42,563 nucleotides of DNA. Source: an uncultured Lachnospiraceae bacterium. GTDB lineage: Bacteria; Bacillota; Clostridia; Lachnospirales; Lachnospiraceae. The notes beneath the pieces are model-generated. The model saw only the letters and a program-made list of their open reading frames with translations. It was not told the origin of the DNA and searched no databases. The stretch covers positions 1 through 42,563 of the forward strand of contig CAKRPI010000006.1 in the NCBI GenBank assembly GCA_934376945.1. Direction: 5' to 3'. This document shows, piece after piece, positions 17,512-25,416 of this stretch (positions within the stretch are counted from its first letter, which is position 1; each line of letters begins with the position of its first letter). The translations under genes and the position numbers were made by a program.

Positions 17512-17595
17512 CTAGTACATCGTTTCCGAAATAACTATACCACTCACTTGTCTGCGAATCCGATTGGTATAGCTATTTACGAAACGGTGCACTAG
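17512..17595. repeat. 84-bp palindromic element with CTAG ends
   Basis: The arms are CTAGTACATCGTTTCCGAAA... and its complement, 26 of 31 positions matching, around a 22-base centre. The right-arm end (CTAGTGCACCGTTT on the minus strand) resembles the end of the 3373-3537 element. The inner arm matches the repeat at 6853-6951. It lies between the response regulator and the XylF-like gene and could act as a transcriptional barrier. Confidence 0.65.
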
Positions 17596-17638
17596 AGTGT
17601 GTCTGAACTGTTTTACTGATGTTTTTGGGTTTCGTGTG

Positions 17639-19240
17639 TCACAGACGCTCCCGGTATTCACTCGGTGTAACATCCTCCTGTTTTTTAAAAATCCGGCTAA
17701 AATAATTCGGATCGCTATAGCCGGACATAATGCAGATTTCCTTAATACTCAGTTCCGGCTTTTTCAGCAGCTCCTTTGCATGCGCAATCCTGATCTTCGT
17801 CAGATACTCAATAAAATTTTCACCGGCTTCTTCCTTGAACAGCTTGCTGAAGTAATACGGGCTGATATTCACATACCGCGATACCTCATCCAATGAAAGT
17901 TCCTTTGCAAAATTCTCACGAATATACGCTTTTGCTTTCGAAATGACACTCTCCGACTGCTCTTCACGCCGCGTCGCCACTTTCCTGCACGCAGCCTCCA
18001 GCTTTCCGAGAAACCATTCCCGCAGGGCAATGTAATCGGAACACGCCAGCACATCTGCCATATAATCTTTTCTGGAATGAAAACCGTACGTACCGATTCC
18101 ACCATTCATGAACGCCTCCCGCTCAGCCCTAATGACAAATTCAAGAACCTTTAGCTGGATATCTGATTTATCCTCATAATAATTACGCACCATCCAGTCA
18201 AAAAATTCATTTGCCTTCTGTCTTGCCCCCGGCCAGTCTCCCTTGGCGATCAGAACGAACAGCTTCCGCTCTGTCTCATCCGGGTAATTTCCCTCATACT
18301 GTCCGCGCACCGGAAGATCATCCACATGTGCTACGCTGCTGGTACTCTGGCTTAAGGCACGATAGGCTTCTCCATAGGAAAGCTTCAGCTCCTCCATCGG
18401 ATAGCTCTTTCCGATTCCAGCCCGGAATTTTGCATCAAACCCCTTTCCAAGCTTGCGCGTCAGATTTCTGGCCTGCTCGATGATCTGAATCCGTTCTCCG
18501 TATTCCTGTGTATTCTCATCCTTTCCACATGGAACCACAAGCACAATCCGATTCGTCATAATCGGCCCAACAATGCATCGGAAAAATTCCTTGCAGATAC
18601 CGCGGCATTCCGGATAAAAAGCCTGCGCCTTCACACTCATTCCAACCGGCGTCGTCAGCATTCCTTCTTCATTTGGAATTCCAAACTGGATCAGGACAAT
18701 AAACGCCCGCTCACTTTGAATATCAAGCAGCGTTTTATAATAACCAAGATCATTTGCCCCATCCTCCTGCAGGATCATGCTGTTTACGAATCCGTTTTCT
18801 ACAATCGGAATCACCGTCTCAAGCTTTTCCTGAATGCGCAGATTATCACTGCGTTTTTTGCGTTCACTGTCAATTTCGCGAATCGCACGCTCCAATACCT
18901 CCACCACGGTCTGCTGCCGCACCGGTTTCGTCAGATAATCCACCACACCAAGATTAATCGCCTCTTTTGCATAATCAAATTTGTCATACGCGGTAATTAT
19001 CACAAACTTGATCGTGCTGTTAAACTTACGGATTTCACGAATCGCCTGAATCCCGTTGATTCCGGGCATCTGAATATCCATAAATGCAATATCCGGCCGA
19101 AAAGTTTCCGCCAGCTCTACAACAGCACGTCCGGTCTTCGCACAGGCAAGCTCACATTCTGTCCCAAAATTTTTTGTAATAATATTTTTCAGTGATTCCA
19201 GCATAATACCTTCATCATCTGCCAGCAGCACTCTGTACAT
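17639..19240 (-). CDS. AraC-type response regulator, YesN family
   Basis: The 533-residue regulator has a receiver domain (about 1-120, with 'LLADDEG', phospho-acceptor Asp in 'DIAFMDIQMPG' and 'YLTKPV'). A middle helical region of about 290 residues follows, then two AraC helix-turn-helix motifs at the C-terminus ('LSLDEVSRYVNISPYYFSKLFKEEAG' and 'LSIKEICIMSGYSDPNYFSRIFKK'). I use the ATG at 19240 with AGGGGAGAA. The frame extends 51 codons upstream to an ATG at 19393 that overlaps the kinase stop as ATGA; that extension is Cys- and His-rich and may also be translated. It pairs with the adjacent kinase. Confidence 0.92.
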   Translation of the reverse strand: MYRVLLADDEGIMLESLKNIITKNFGTECELACAKTGRAVVELAETFRPDIAFMDIQMPGINGIQAIREIRKFNSTIKFVIITAYDKFDYAKEAINLGVVDYLTKPVRQQTVVEVLERAIREIDSERKKRSDNLRIQEKLETVIPIVENGFVNSMILQEDGANDLGYYKTLLDIQSERAFIVLIQFGIPNEEGMLTTPVGMSVKAQAFYPECRGICKEFFRCIVGPIMTNRIVLVVPCGKDENTQEYGERIQIIEQARNLTRKLGKGFDAKFRAGIGKSYPMEELKLSYGEAYRALSQSTSSVAHVDDLPVRGQYEGNYPDETERKLFVLIAKGDWPGARQKANEFFDWMVRNYYEDKSDIQLKVLEFVIRAEREAFMNGGIGTYGFHSRKDYMADVLACSDYIALREWFLGKLEAACRKVATRREEQSESVISKAKAYIRENFAKELSLDEVSRYVNISPYYFSKLFKEEAGENFIEYLTKIRIAHAKELLKKPELSIKEICIMSGYSDPNYFSRIFKKQEDVTPSEYRERL

Positions 19241-19389
19241 TTCTCCCCTGCTTTCTTTTTCCCTGCTCTTGTAAGGCGGACATACCGGCTCAGCTCTCAC
19301 TGCCTGTTTCTGAGCACAATGCTTCATGCACTGCCGCCGTGCCTCGTGATTCATCATCGGATAGCAGACCTGTTCATGAACGCAATACC

Positions 19390-20892
19390 TCATGCACCCG
19401 TTTGCTCTCCCCCACCAAGCGGAATCCGAATCCGTACCTCGGTACCCTTTCCTATCCCTTCGCTTTCGATGGTAAGCAGATCCTTTTCTCCGAAAAACAA
19501 TTCCAGACGGTTAATCACATTGTCAACTGCGATTCCGGTCGAATCTTTTTTCTCGCCCTGTCCAGCCTTTCCGGAGAGTACCTCAGCAATCCTGGTCTGC
19601 GTCATTCCTTCTCCGTTGTCACGCACGGAAATCATCACACAGTCCTTTCTGCGTTCCACCCGCAGAAAAATCCATCCCTCCCATGTGACATTGCGAATTC
19701 CATGATTCACTGCATTTTCCACAATTGGCTGAAGAATCATGCTCGGAAGCTCTGTATTTTCAATACACGGATCAATCATTTTTTCAAAATGAATATCTCC
19801 TGCAAAACGGACATTCAGAATATACACGTAATTATCGACGGCGGTCAATTCCTCTTCCAGACTGGCTCTGCCTCCGTTCATCCGTACATTATAACGGAAA
19901 AATTCCGCCATTTTTTCAATGAAAATACTTGTTTTTTCCGCATCTTCCATCATTGCCAGCTGTGCACCGGCATTTAACGAATTAAACAGAAAATGTGGAT
20001 TGATCTGCGCCTGCAGATACTTCAGTTGCGCATCTTTTAAATGCGTTTCCATTAAGAGTTCCCGTTCCATCATTTTCTGCTCTTTTTCCATACTTTCTTT
20101 TGTCTGGCGGATGTATGTACGGATACTCTCTATCATCTTGACAAATGCATGCTGCACCACACCGACTTCATCGCGGTTGTCTGTATCCGGCAGCTCAATA
20201 TCAAAATTTCCGGCTGCCACCTCATTTGCTGACCCAGCCAGCGCCCGCAAAGGTTCCGTAATCGTCCTTATCATTAAAAGAAGAAGCATCAGGCTGCAGA
20301 CCGCAGCCGCAATTACAATGCCGGAACAGACAATCTCCATATATTTCATGGATTTCATCATCAGACGATAATTATCAGTATTGCTCCGAAACCGCATATC
20401 GTTAAGCCTATAGATCGCCGCCTGCACATATTTATAATTCTGCAGTGCCGCATTGTATACGGTATTATACTTTTCCACATTGCGGCCACGTTTTGCCTGC
20501 ACGGTCTCCTCTGAATAACGAAGATACGTATCCGCCATATTACGGATATTAGCCTCCAGAATCTTACTGTCATTTTCTACATTTTCCGCATTCAGCTGCT
20601 CCAGCATATCACGCAGCGTCTGCGTATTGCGATAATAGTTTTCCAGCGAATCTGAGCTTTTTGTATTCAGGTATTCATAAACATCATCCTGCGTCTGCTC
20701 CAGGCATTCGGAAAGCTCATTCAGGCTTGCATTTGTTGCATATACTTCGTCCAGCCTGCGCATGGAATGGTTAATCTGACTGTACATCATCAGATTAATC
20801 ACAAACATCAGAACTGCTGTCAGCATAAATGTCATCAGAAGCTTCGTCTGGATCGACATTCGCTGCAGCGGACTGTTTTTTTTCTCTCTCAT
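19390..20892 (-). CDS. sensor histidine kinase, YesM/LytS type
   Basis: The 500-residue kinase has two membrane segments (about 17-38 and 188-210) framing a helical extracellular domain. A HAMP linker (about 210-265) and the His_kinase domain with the phosphorylated His in 'AQINPHFLFNSLNAGAQL' follow, then an ATPase domain with 'NAVNHGIRN' and 'DNGEGM'. Its ATG overlaps the stop of the upstream sugar-sensor gene (ATGA) and its stop overlaps an ATG leading into the regulator. The order sensor protein, kinase, regulator matches the XylFII-LytS-YesN xylose-sensing system known from Clostridium beijerinckii. Confidence 0.92.
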   Translation of the reverse strand: MREKKNSPLQRMSIQTKLLMTFMLTAVLMFVINLMMYSQINHSMRRLDEVYATNASLNELSECLEQTQDDVYEYLNTKSSDSLENYYRNTQTLRDMLEQLNAENVENDSKILEANIRNMADTYLRYSEETVQAKRGRNVEKYNTVYNAALQNYKYVQAAIYRLNDMRFRSNTDNYRLMMKSMKYMEIVCSGIVIAAAVCSLMLLLLMIRTITEPLRALAGSANEVAAGNFDIELPDTDNRDEVGVVQHAFVKMIESIRTYIRQTKESMEKEQKMMERELLMETHLKDAQLKYLQAQINPHFLFNSLNAGAQLAMMEDAEKTSIFIEKMAEFFRYNVRMNGGRASLEEELTAVDNYVYILNVRFAGDIHFEKMIDPCIENTELPSMILQPIVENAVNHGIRNVTWEGWIFLRVERRKDCVMISVRDNGEGMTQTRIAEVLSGKAGQGEKKDSTGIAVDNVINRLELFFGEKDLLTIESEGIGKGTEVRIRIPLGGGEQTGA

Positions 20893-21914
20893 GTCTCCTC
20901 CGGCTTCTGATAACTTTCGACATTTTCTTTTGTAATAATATCCAGATCCACACTGAAATAGTTGGACGCATATCCCATACTGTAATATTCTTCCAGCGCC
21001 TCAATGCTGTATCTGCCGATCTGCTCCGTATCCAGCGCCACCACCATCGGGATGACGCCTTTTTGTACTGCATTCAGCATCCCGGCGGACTGATAATACC
21101 CAATCAGCTTTACACTTCCTACCTGATTGTAATCCACCATCGCATAATATGCACATTTACTTTCCGTTTCGCTCATACATACGAGAATATCCGGTCTACC
21201 ATTCTCGTCCTGAAACAGATCCCGAATCAGCTCCTCCGATCCAAACGGACTTCCGGGCGTAATTGTAAGGGAATTGATTTCCACCTTCTGCCCATCCTTC
21301 AGCCCCTCCTGCACCGTGGCGCGCAGCTGCTTGTACACAAGCTCTTTCCCGGCATCTGCGCGATTTAAAAGCACAGTCACCTTCTGCGTATTCTGATCGA
21401 TACATTCCAGTATCTGCTTTCCGTAAATCGTACCAAGCTGATAGCTGTTGACACCGACAAAGCTTTTCCGGCTGCTCGCACTGTCATCTTCAATCACCGT
21501 AATAACCGGAATATCTGCCTCTTCTGCACGATCGATCGTCTTTCGCAGCTTTACCGTGCCATCCGGCTTCAGAATAATTCCATCCACTTTCGCTGCGATT
21601 GCAATATTCATATAATCACTTAACGAATAATCCTCTTCATCCCAGTTTCCGGAAAGTTCAAGAAATGCATTGCTCTTTGCAGCCGCTTCCTTTGCATTCT
21701 GATAAATATCCTGCCAGAGCAAAGAAGACGCATCATCCACAATCATAACATAATGACGGTCATACTTCCGGTCAGACTGAAGCTCCTGCCAGGCTTCATC
21801 CCCGAAGGTACGGCTGACATACTGCCAAAGCAGCAGAGTAAGCACTGCCGTCACCCCGGACATCACCAGGAGCACCCGGTATCTTCTTCGTTTTATTTTT
21901 TCGCGGTTCTTCAC
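20889..21914 (-). CDS. membrane-anchored periplasmic sugar-binding sensor, XylFII-like
   Basis: The 341-residue protein has a basic N-terminus (KNREKIKRRRY), one uncleaved hydrophobic segment (about 16-36) and then an RbsB-type two-lobed binding domain ('YVMIVDDASSLLWQDIYQNAKEAA', 'VDGIILKPDG', 'IPVITVIEDDSASSRKSFVGVNSYQLG', 'KLIGYYQSAGMLNAVQKG'). There is no lipobox, unlike the protein at 16289. This suits a fixed extracellular sensor that hands ligand state to the adjacent kinase rather than to a transporter. The start is a GTG with GGAGGG seven bases upstream. The stop overlaps the kinase ATG. Confidence 0.87.
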   Translation of the reverse strand: MKNREKIKRRRYRVLLVMSGVTAVLTLLLWQYVSRTFGDEAWQELQSDRKYDRHYVMIVDDASSLLWQDIYQNAKEAAAKSNAFLELSGNWDEEDYSLSDYMNIAIAAKVDGIILKPDGTVKLRKTIDRAEEADIPVITVIEDDSASSRKSFVGVNSYQLGTIYGKQILECIDQNTQKVTVLLNRADAGKELVYKQLRATVQEGLKDGQKVEINSLTITPGSPFGSEELIRDLFQDENGRPDILVCMSETESKCAYYAMVDYNQVGSVKLIGYYQSAGMLNAVQKGVIPMVVALDTEQIGRYSIEALEEYYSMGYASNYFSVDLDIITKENVESYQKPEET

Positions 21915-21962
21915 GCCTCTTCCCTCCGGCAGTTTTTTTAGTGCTCCGCGCACTTGAAGCAG

Positions 21963-21983
21963 TGGAATGCTTATCTGCGTTCA
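21963..21983. repeat. dispersed 21-mer, copy 2
   Basis: Identical over 21 bases to 12130-12150. Here it lies between galM and the sugar sensor gene, about 50 bases upstream of the sensor start. Confidence 0.7.
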
Positions 21984-21996
21984 CATACGGAATAAC

Positions 21997-23040
21997 TCAG
22001 CGAACAGAAAAACGATAGCTTGTCACAGAATCATAATGCTCGTCCTTTTTGAGCAGCGGGCTTGCAAAATTCTCCTGATTGATCGCATTTGGATAAAACT
22101 GAGATTCCAGGCAGAAGCCATGGCGTTTTTTATAGATCACACCGCCCTTTCCGGTCTGCGGATCCGTAATAAAATTACCTGCATAAAACTGCATGCCGCA
22201 GCAGGTCGTCTCTGCTTCCATCGCTATGCCAGTCTTGTCACAGTACGCTTCTGCCATTTTCTTCATCTCGCCTGGTTTCTCACAGATCGCATAATTATGG
22301 TCATATCCGCCTACGTATTTCAGCTGTTCAAAATCAGCTTCGATATCTTTTCCGATTGGCTTCATTTCCGTGAAATCCATCGGTGTTCCCTCTACCGGAG
22401 CAATTTCCCCTGTAGGAATTGCCTGATGGTCTCTGACCGGTGTATAATTCTTCGCCGTCAGCATCAGCTTCTGATCCAGAATCGTGCCACTGTCATGACC
22501 GCCAAGGTTAAAATACGTATGATTGGTCAGATTTACGATCGTATCTGCATCACAATCTGCCTCATAATGAAGTTCCACTGCATTGTCTTCTGTCAGTGTA
22601 TAGGTCACTTTGACTTTACAATTTCCAGGATATCCCTGATCTCCATCCGGGCTTTCCAGTGTAAATACAATACTGTTCTCTCCCGGTGCTGCATCCCACT
22701 TCCGTTTATCGTACCCATCCGGTCCGCTGTGCAGATTATTTTCATTATCATTGACTGCCAGCTGATATTCTTTTCCATTGATCACAAAATGTCCTTTGTC
22801 AATGCGGTTTCCGCTGCGCCCGATCACTGTACCGAAATAGCAGGTATGATCCAGATATCCCTGCGGTGTGTCATAGCCAAGTACAACATCACGCAGCACA
22901 CCATCCTTATCCGGCACCAGAAGACTTACAAGCGTTGCGCCAAGGTCCGTCAGTACCATTGTCACATGATTCTTATTCGTAAATGAATAAAGCGAATACT
23001 CGATTCCATTTGCTGCCGTTCCAAAACTTTTCTTTTCCAT
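21997..23040 (-). CDS. galM: aldose 1-epimerase (mutarotase)
   Basis: The 347-residue enzyme interconverts alpha and beta anomers of free aldoses. Family motifs are visible: 'YFGTVIGRSGNRIDKGHF', 'NENNLHSGPDGYDKRKW', 'NLTNHTYFNLGGHDSG' (the catalytic His region) and 'GFCLESQFYPNAIN' (the catalytic Glu region). An AAAGGAGG site precedes the ATG. A terminator lies between it and the isomerase gene upstream, so it may have its own promoter. Within this cluster it would prepare sugar entering the cell for the isomerase. Confidence 0.95.
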   Translation of the reverse strand: MEKKSFGTAANGIEYSLYSFTNKNHVTMVLTDLGATLVSLLVPDKDGVLRDVVLGYDTPQGYLDHTCYFGTVIGRSGNRIDKGHFVINGKEYQLAVNDNENNLHSGPDGYDKRKWDAAPGENSIVFTLESPDGDQGYPGNCKVKVTYTLTEDNAVELHYEADCDADTIVNLTNHTYFNLGGHDSGTILDQKLMLTAKNYTPVRDHQAIPTGEIAPVEGTPMDFTEMKPIGKDIEADFEQLKYVGGYDHNYAICEKPGEMKKMAEAYCDKTGIAMEAETTCCGMQFYAGNFITDPQTGKGGVIYKKRHGFCLESQFYPNAINQENFASPLLKKDEHYDSVTSYRFSVR

Positions 23041-23110
23041 TACGTCCTCCTTTTATAAATGCTCCGCGAACATCATCAGGTCCGCTTCCACAAAATTTTC
23101 CGTTCTGAGC

Positions 23111-23146
23111 TAAAAGGGCTGCCGCCTGTAAAAGCGACAGCCCCTT
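23111..23146 (-). terminator. terminator downstream of the isomerase gene
   Basis: A hairpin with GGGCTG/CAGCCC outer pairs is followed on the minus strand by TTTTAG. It lies 16 bases past the isomerase stop. Confidence 0.7.
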
Positions 23147-23161
23147 GTTCGTCTTTATTCT

Positions 23162-24646
23162 TTATGCGAACGGATTCTCTGTTCTGTACGGTACTCCTGC
23201 CGGATGATTATACCCAATCTCATCCGGGCATACGCCGATAAGCTTGAATACTTCAAACAGGGCTTTACCATGGTGACCGAATGCAACTGCTCCGTGATGC
23301 GGGAAGCCGCCCTCGATCAGTACGTGACGGTAAAAACGTCCCATATCCTTAATTGCGAATACACCGATTCCTCCAAAGGACTTGGTTGCTACCGGAAGTA
23401 CTTCACCTTCTGCCACATATGCACGCAGAATATTATCTGCTGTACTCTGCAGACGATAGAATGTGATATCGCCCGGAATGATATCTCCTTCCAGTGTTCC
23501 GTTTGTAACCTCTACCGGAAGACTTCTTGCCATAATCTTCTGATACTTCATGTTGTAGCTTACCAGCTTGGATGTGCAGGTATTGCCGCAGTGGAAGCCC
23601 ATGAAGGTATCTTTATGTGTATAAGCAAATTTGTCTTTGATGGACTCCTCATACATATCAGCCGGTACGGAGTTGTTGATATCAAGCAGTGTTACTGCAT
23701 CGTTGCTTACGCAGGTTCCGATGAACTCACTTAAGGTTCCGTAGATATCTACCTCACAGGATACGGTAATTCCTCTGCCTGTCAGACGGCTGTTAACGTA
23801 GCACGGTACGAATCCGAACTGCGTCTGGAATGCCGGCCAGCATTTGCTTGTCATTGCAACGTATTTGCGATATCCCTTGTGAGCCTCTGCCCAGTCAAGA
23901 AGCGTCAGCTCGTACTGAGCCAGCTTTGCCAGAACCTCCGGCTTCTTATTGCCTGCGCCCAGCTCGTTCTCCATATCCTTTACTACATCCGGGATACGCG
24001 GATCATCTGCATGCTTGTTGAATGATTCAAACAGGTCAAGCTCTGAGTTCTCCTCGATCTCAACGCCAAGGTTGTAAAGCTGCTTAATCGGTGCATTACA
24101 TGCAAGGAAGTTCAGCGGACGCGGTCCGAAGCTGATGATCTTAAGGTCCTTCAGACCTACAACAGCACGTGCGATCGGCACGAACTCATGAATCATATCC
24201 GCACACTCCTGTGCAGTACCTACCGGATACTCCGGAATATAAGCATGAATGTTGCGCAGCTTCAGGTTGTAGCTTGCGTTCAGCATACCACAGTATGCAT
24301 CACCACGACCATCACTTAAGTCATTCTGACTCTCCTCTGCTGCTGCTACGAACATCGCCGGTCCGTCAAAATGCTTTGCAAGCAGTGTCTCAGAAATTTC
24401 CGGTCCGAAGTTTCCAAGATATACCACAATTGCATTACATCCTGCTGCTTTTACATCCTCAAGAGCCTGTACCATATGAATTTCGCTCTCTACGATACAG
24501 ATTGGACATTCGTAAATATCCTCTGCGTCATATTTTGCCTTGTATGCCTCTACAAGTGCCTTTCTTCTGTTTACGGAAAGAGATTCCGGGAAGCAGTCAC
24601 GGCTTACTGCTACAATACCAATTTTCACTTTCGGAATGTTGTTCAT
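23162..24646 (-). CDS. L-fucose/L-arabinose isomerase family protein
   Basis: The 494-residue protein belongs to the FucI/AraA superfamily of metal-dependent ketol isomerases. Recognisable segments are 'KIGIVAVSRDCFPESL' at the start, 'CNAIVVYLGNFGPE', 'AMTSKCWPAFQTQFGFVPCYVNSRL' (which resembles the FucI substrate region) and a C-terminal 'HVLIEGGFPHHGAVAFGHHG' with probable metal-binding histidines. The clade is one annotated only as fucose isomerase-like. The neighbours XylB, GalM and DUF4867 point to an aldopentose substrate (xylose or arabinose) rather than fucose, since no fuculokinase or fuculose aldolase is present. Start at 24646 with AGGAGG. Confidence 0.85.
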   Translation of the reverse strand: MNNIPKVKIGIVAVSRDCFPESLSVNRRKALVEAYKAKYDAEDIYECPICIVESEIHMVQALEDVKAAGCNAIVVYLGNFGPEISETLLAKHFDGPAMFVAAAEESQNDLSDGRGDAYCGMLNASYNLKLRNIHAYIPEYPVGTAQECADMIHEFVPIARAVVGLKDLKIISFGPRPLNFLACNAPIKQLYNLGVEIEENSELDLFESFNKHADDPRIPDVVKDMENELGAGNKKPEVLAKLAQYELTLLDWAEAHKGYRKYVAMTSKCWPAFQTQFGFVPCYVNSRLTGRGITVSCEVDIYGTLSEFIGTCVSNDAVTLLDINNSVPADMYEESIKDKFAYTHKDTFMGFHCGNTCTSKLVSYNMKYQKIMARSLPVEVTNGTLEGDIIPGDITFYRLQSTADNILRAYVAEGEVLPVATKSFGGIGVFAIKDMGRFYRHVLIEGGFPHHGAVAFGHHGKALFEVFKLIGVCPDEIGYNHPAGVPYRTENPFA

Positions 24647-24769
24647 TGTTCTGTCCTCCTGTTTATTTTTGCAGTTTCCTGCTTTATGCGGTTCTTTTTC
24701 AGTCGAACCAGTAATCATCCTGCCAAAATCTATGTCCGGCCGGGGATCACTTCTTTTCAGTTTACTTCT

Positions 24770-25387
24770 TTACTTCAGGCAGAGATTTTCTCCGATCAGC
24801 CCAAGCGGTGCTCCCTTTGGAAGTCCTCCCTCCGGGTGACCGATCAGCCATTTATTCTTTGCGGTCAGATGTCCGTCCTCTCCGTCTGCATGTACTCCGT
24901 CAATCGGAAGATTTGTATCCCGCGGAAGTACGATCACCACACGGAATCCGTTTTCATCTGCATTGCACGGTGCATAATGAAGCGTTGTCGCATATAACTC
25001 CACTCCGGTTCCCTTCGGAAGGAGAAATGCTTCCATTTTTGCAGTATCATACGTAAAATCATCCGTCACATCCGGCTGCCATCCAAGCAGAAGCACTGCA
25101 TCACTCGCCGCAATGTCAAGCTCAGAAGAACGATGATACTCAACTGCATTAAGCTTATAATTGTTGCCGTTGCAGTAGCCTACCTGAATCGGCAGCTCAC
25201 CGTAGCTGATCCGCTGAAGCTCTTCATATACCGGAAGCGCCTCCAGACTGGCAACTGACGGCTCATAAATCACATCTTCCGGACACGGCGTCTCCTGCAT
25301 TTTCTCCAGCAGCTCTGAAAAATCAATGCCGGTCAGCACACGTCCGTATTTCCGGAATGATGCATCGGTTATCTTTTTGATTTCCAT
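24770..25387 (-). CDS. DUF4867 family protein
   Basis: The 205-residue protein matches my memory of the DUF4867 family, which occurs in Clostridia beside FucI-like isomerases and sugar kinases. It has a cupin-like look (many short beta segments, 'KMEAFLLPKGTGVELYATTLHYAPC', 'FRVVIVLPRDTNL'). This resembles a ureidoglycolate-lyase or sugar-isomerase type cupin, but no activity is established to my knowledge. It lies 30 bases downstream of xylB and 123 upstream of the isomerase on the same strand, so it probably acts in the same pathway. An AAAGGAG site precedes the ATG. Confidence 0.8.
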   Translation of the reverse strand: MEIKKITDASFRKYGRVLTGIDFSELLEKMQETPCPEDVIYEPSVASLEALPVYEELQRISYGELPIQVGYCNGNNYKLNAVEYHRSSELDIAASDAVLLLGWQPDVTDDFTYDTAKMEAFLLPKGTGVELYATTLHYAPCNADENGFRVVIVLPRDTNLPIDGVHADGEDGHLTAKNKWLIGHPEGGLPKGAPLGLIGENLCLK

Positions 25388-25416
25388 CTGTAAAATCTCC
25401 TTTCTTCTTACTTACA

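Noticed and set aside
21967..22986. Plus-strand 339-codon frame
   Set aside because: It is antisense to galM, whose motifs are unambiguous.
23162..24646. Naming the isomerase fucI or araA
   Set aside because: The clade lacks a clear substrate assignment, and the neighbours fit neither a fucose nor a standard arabinose operon.
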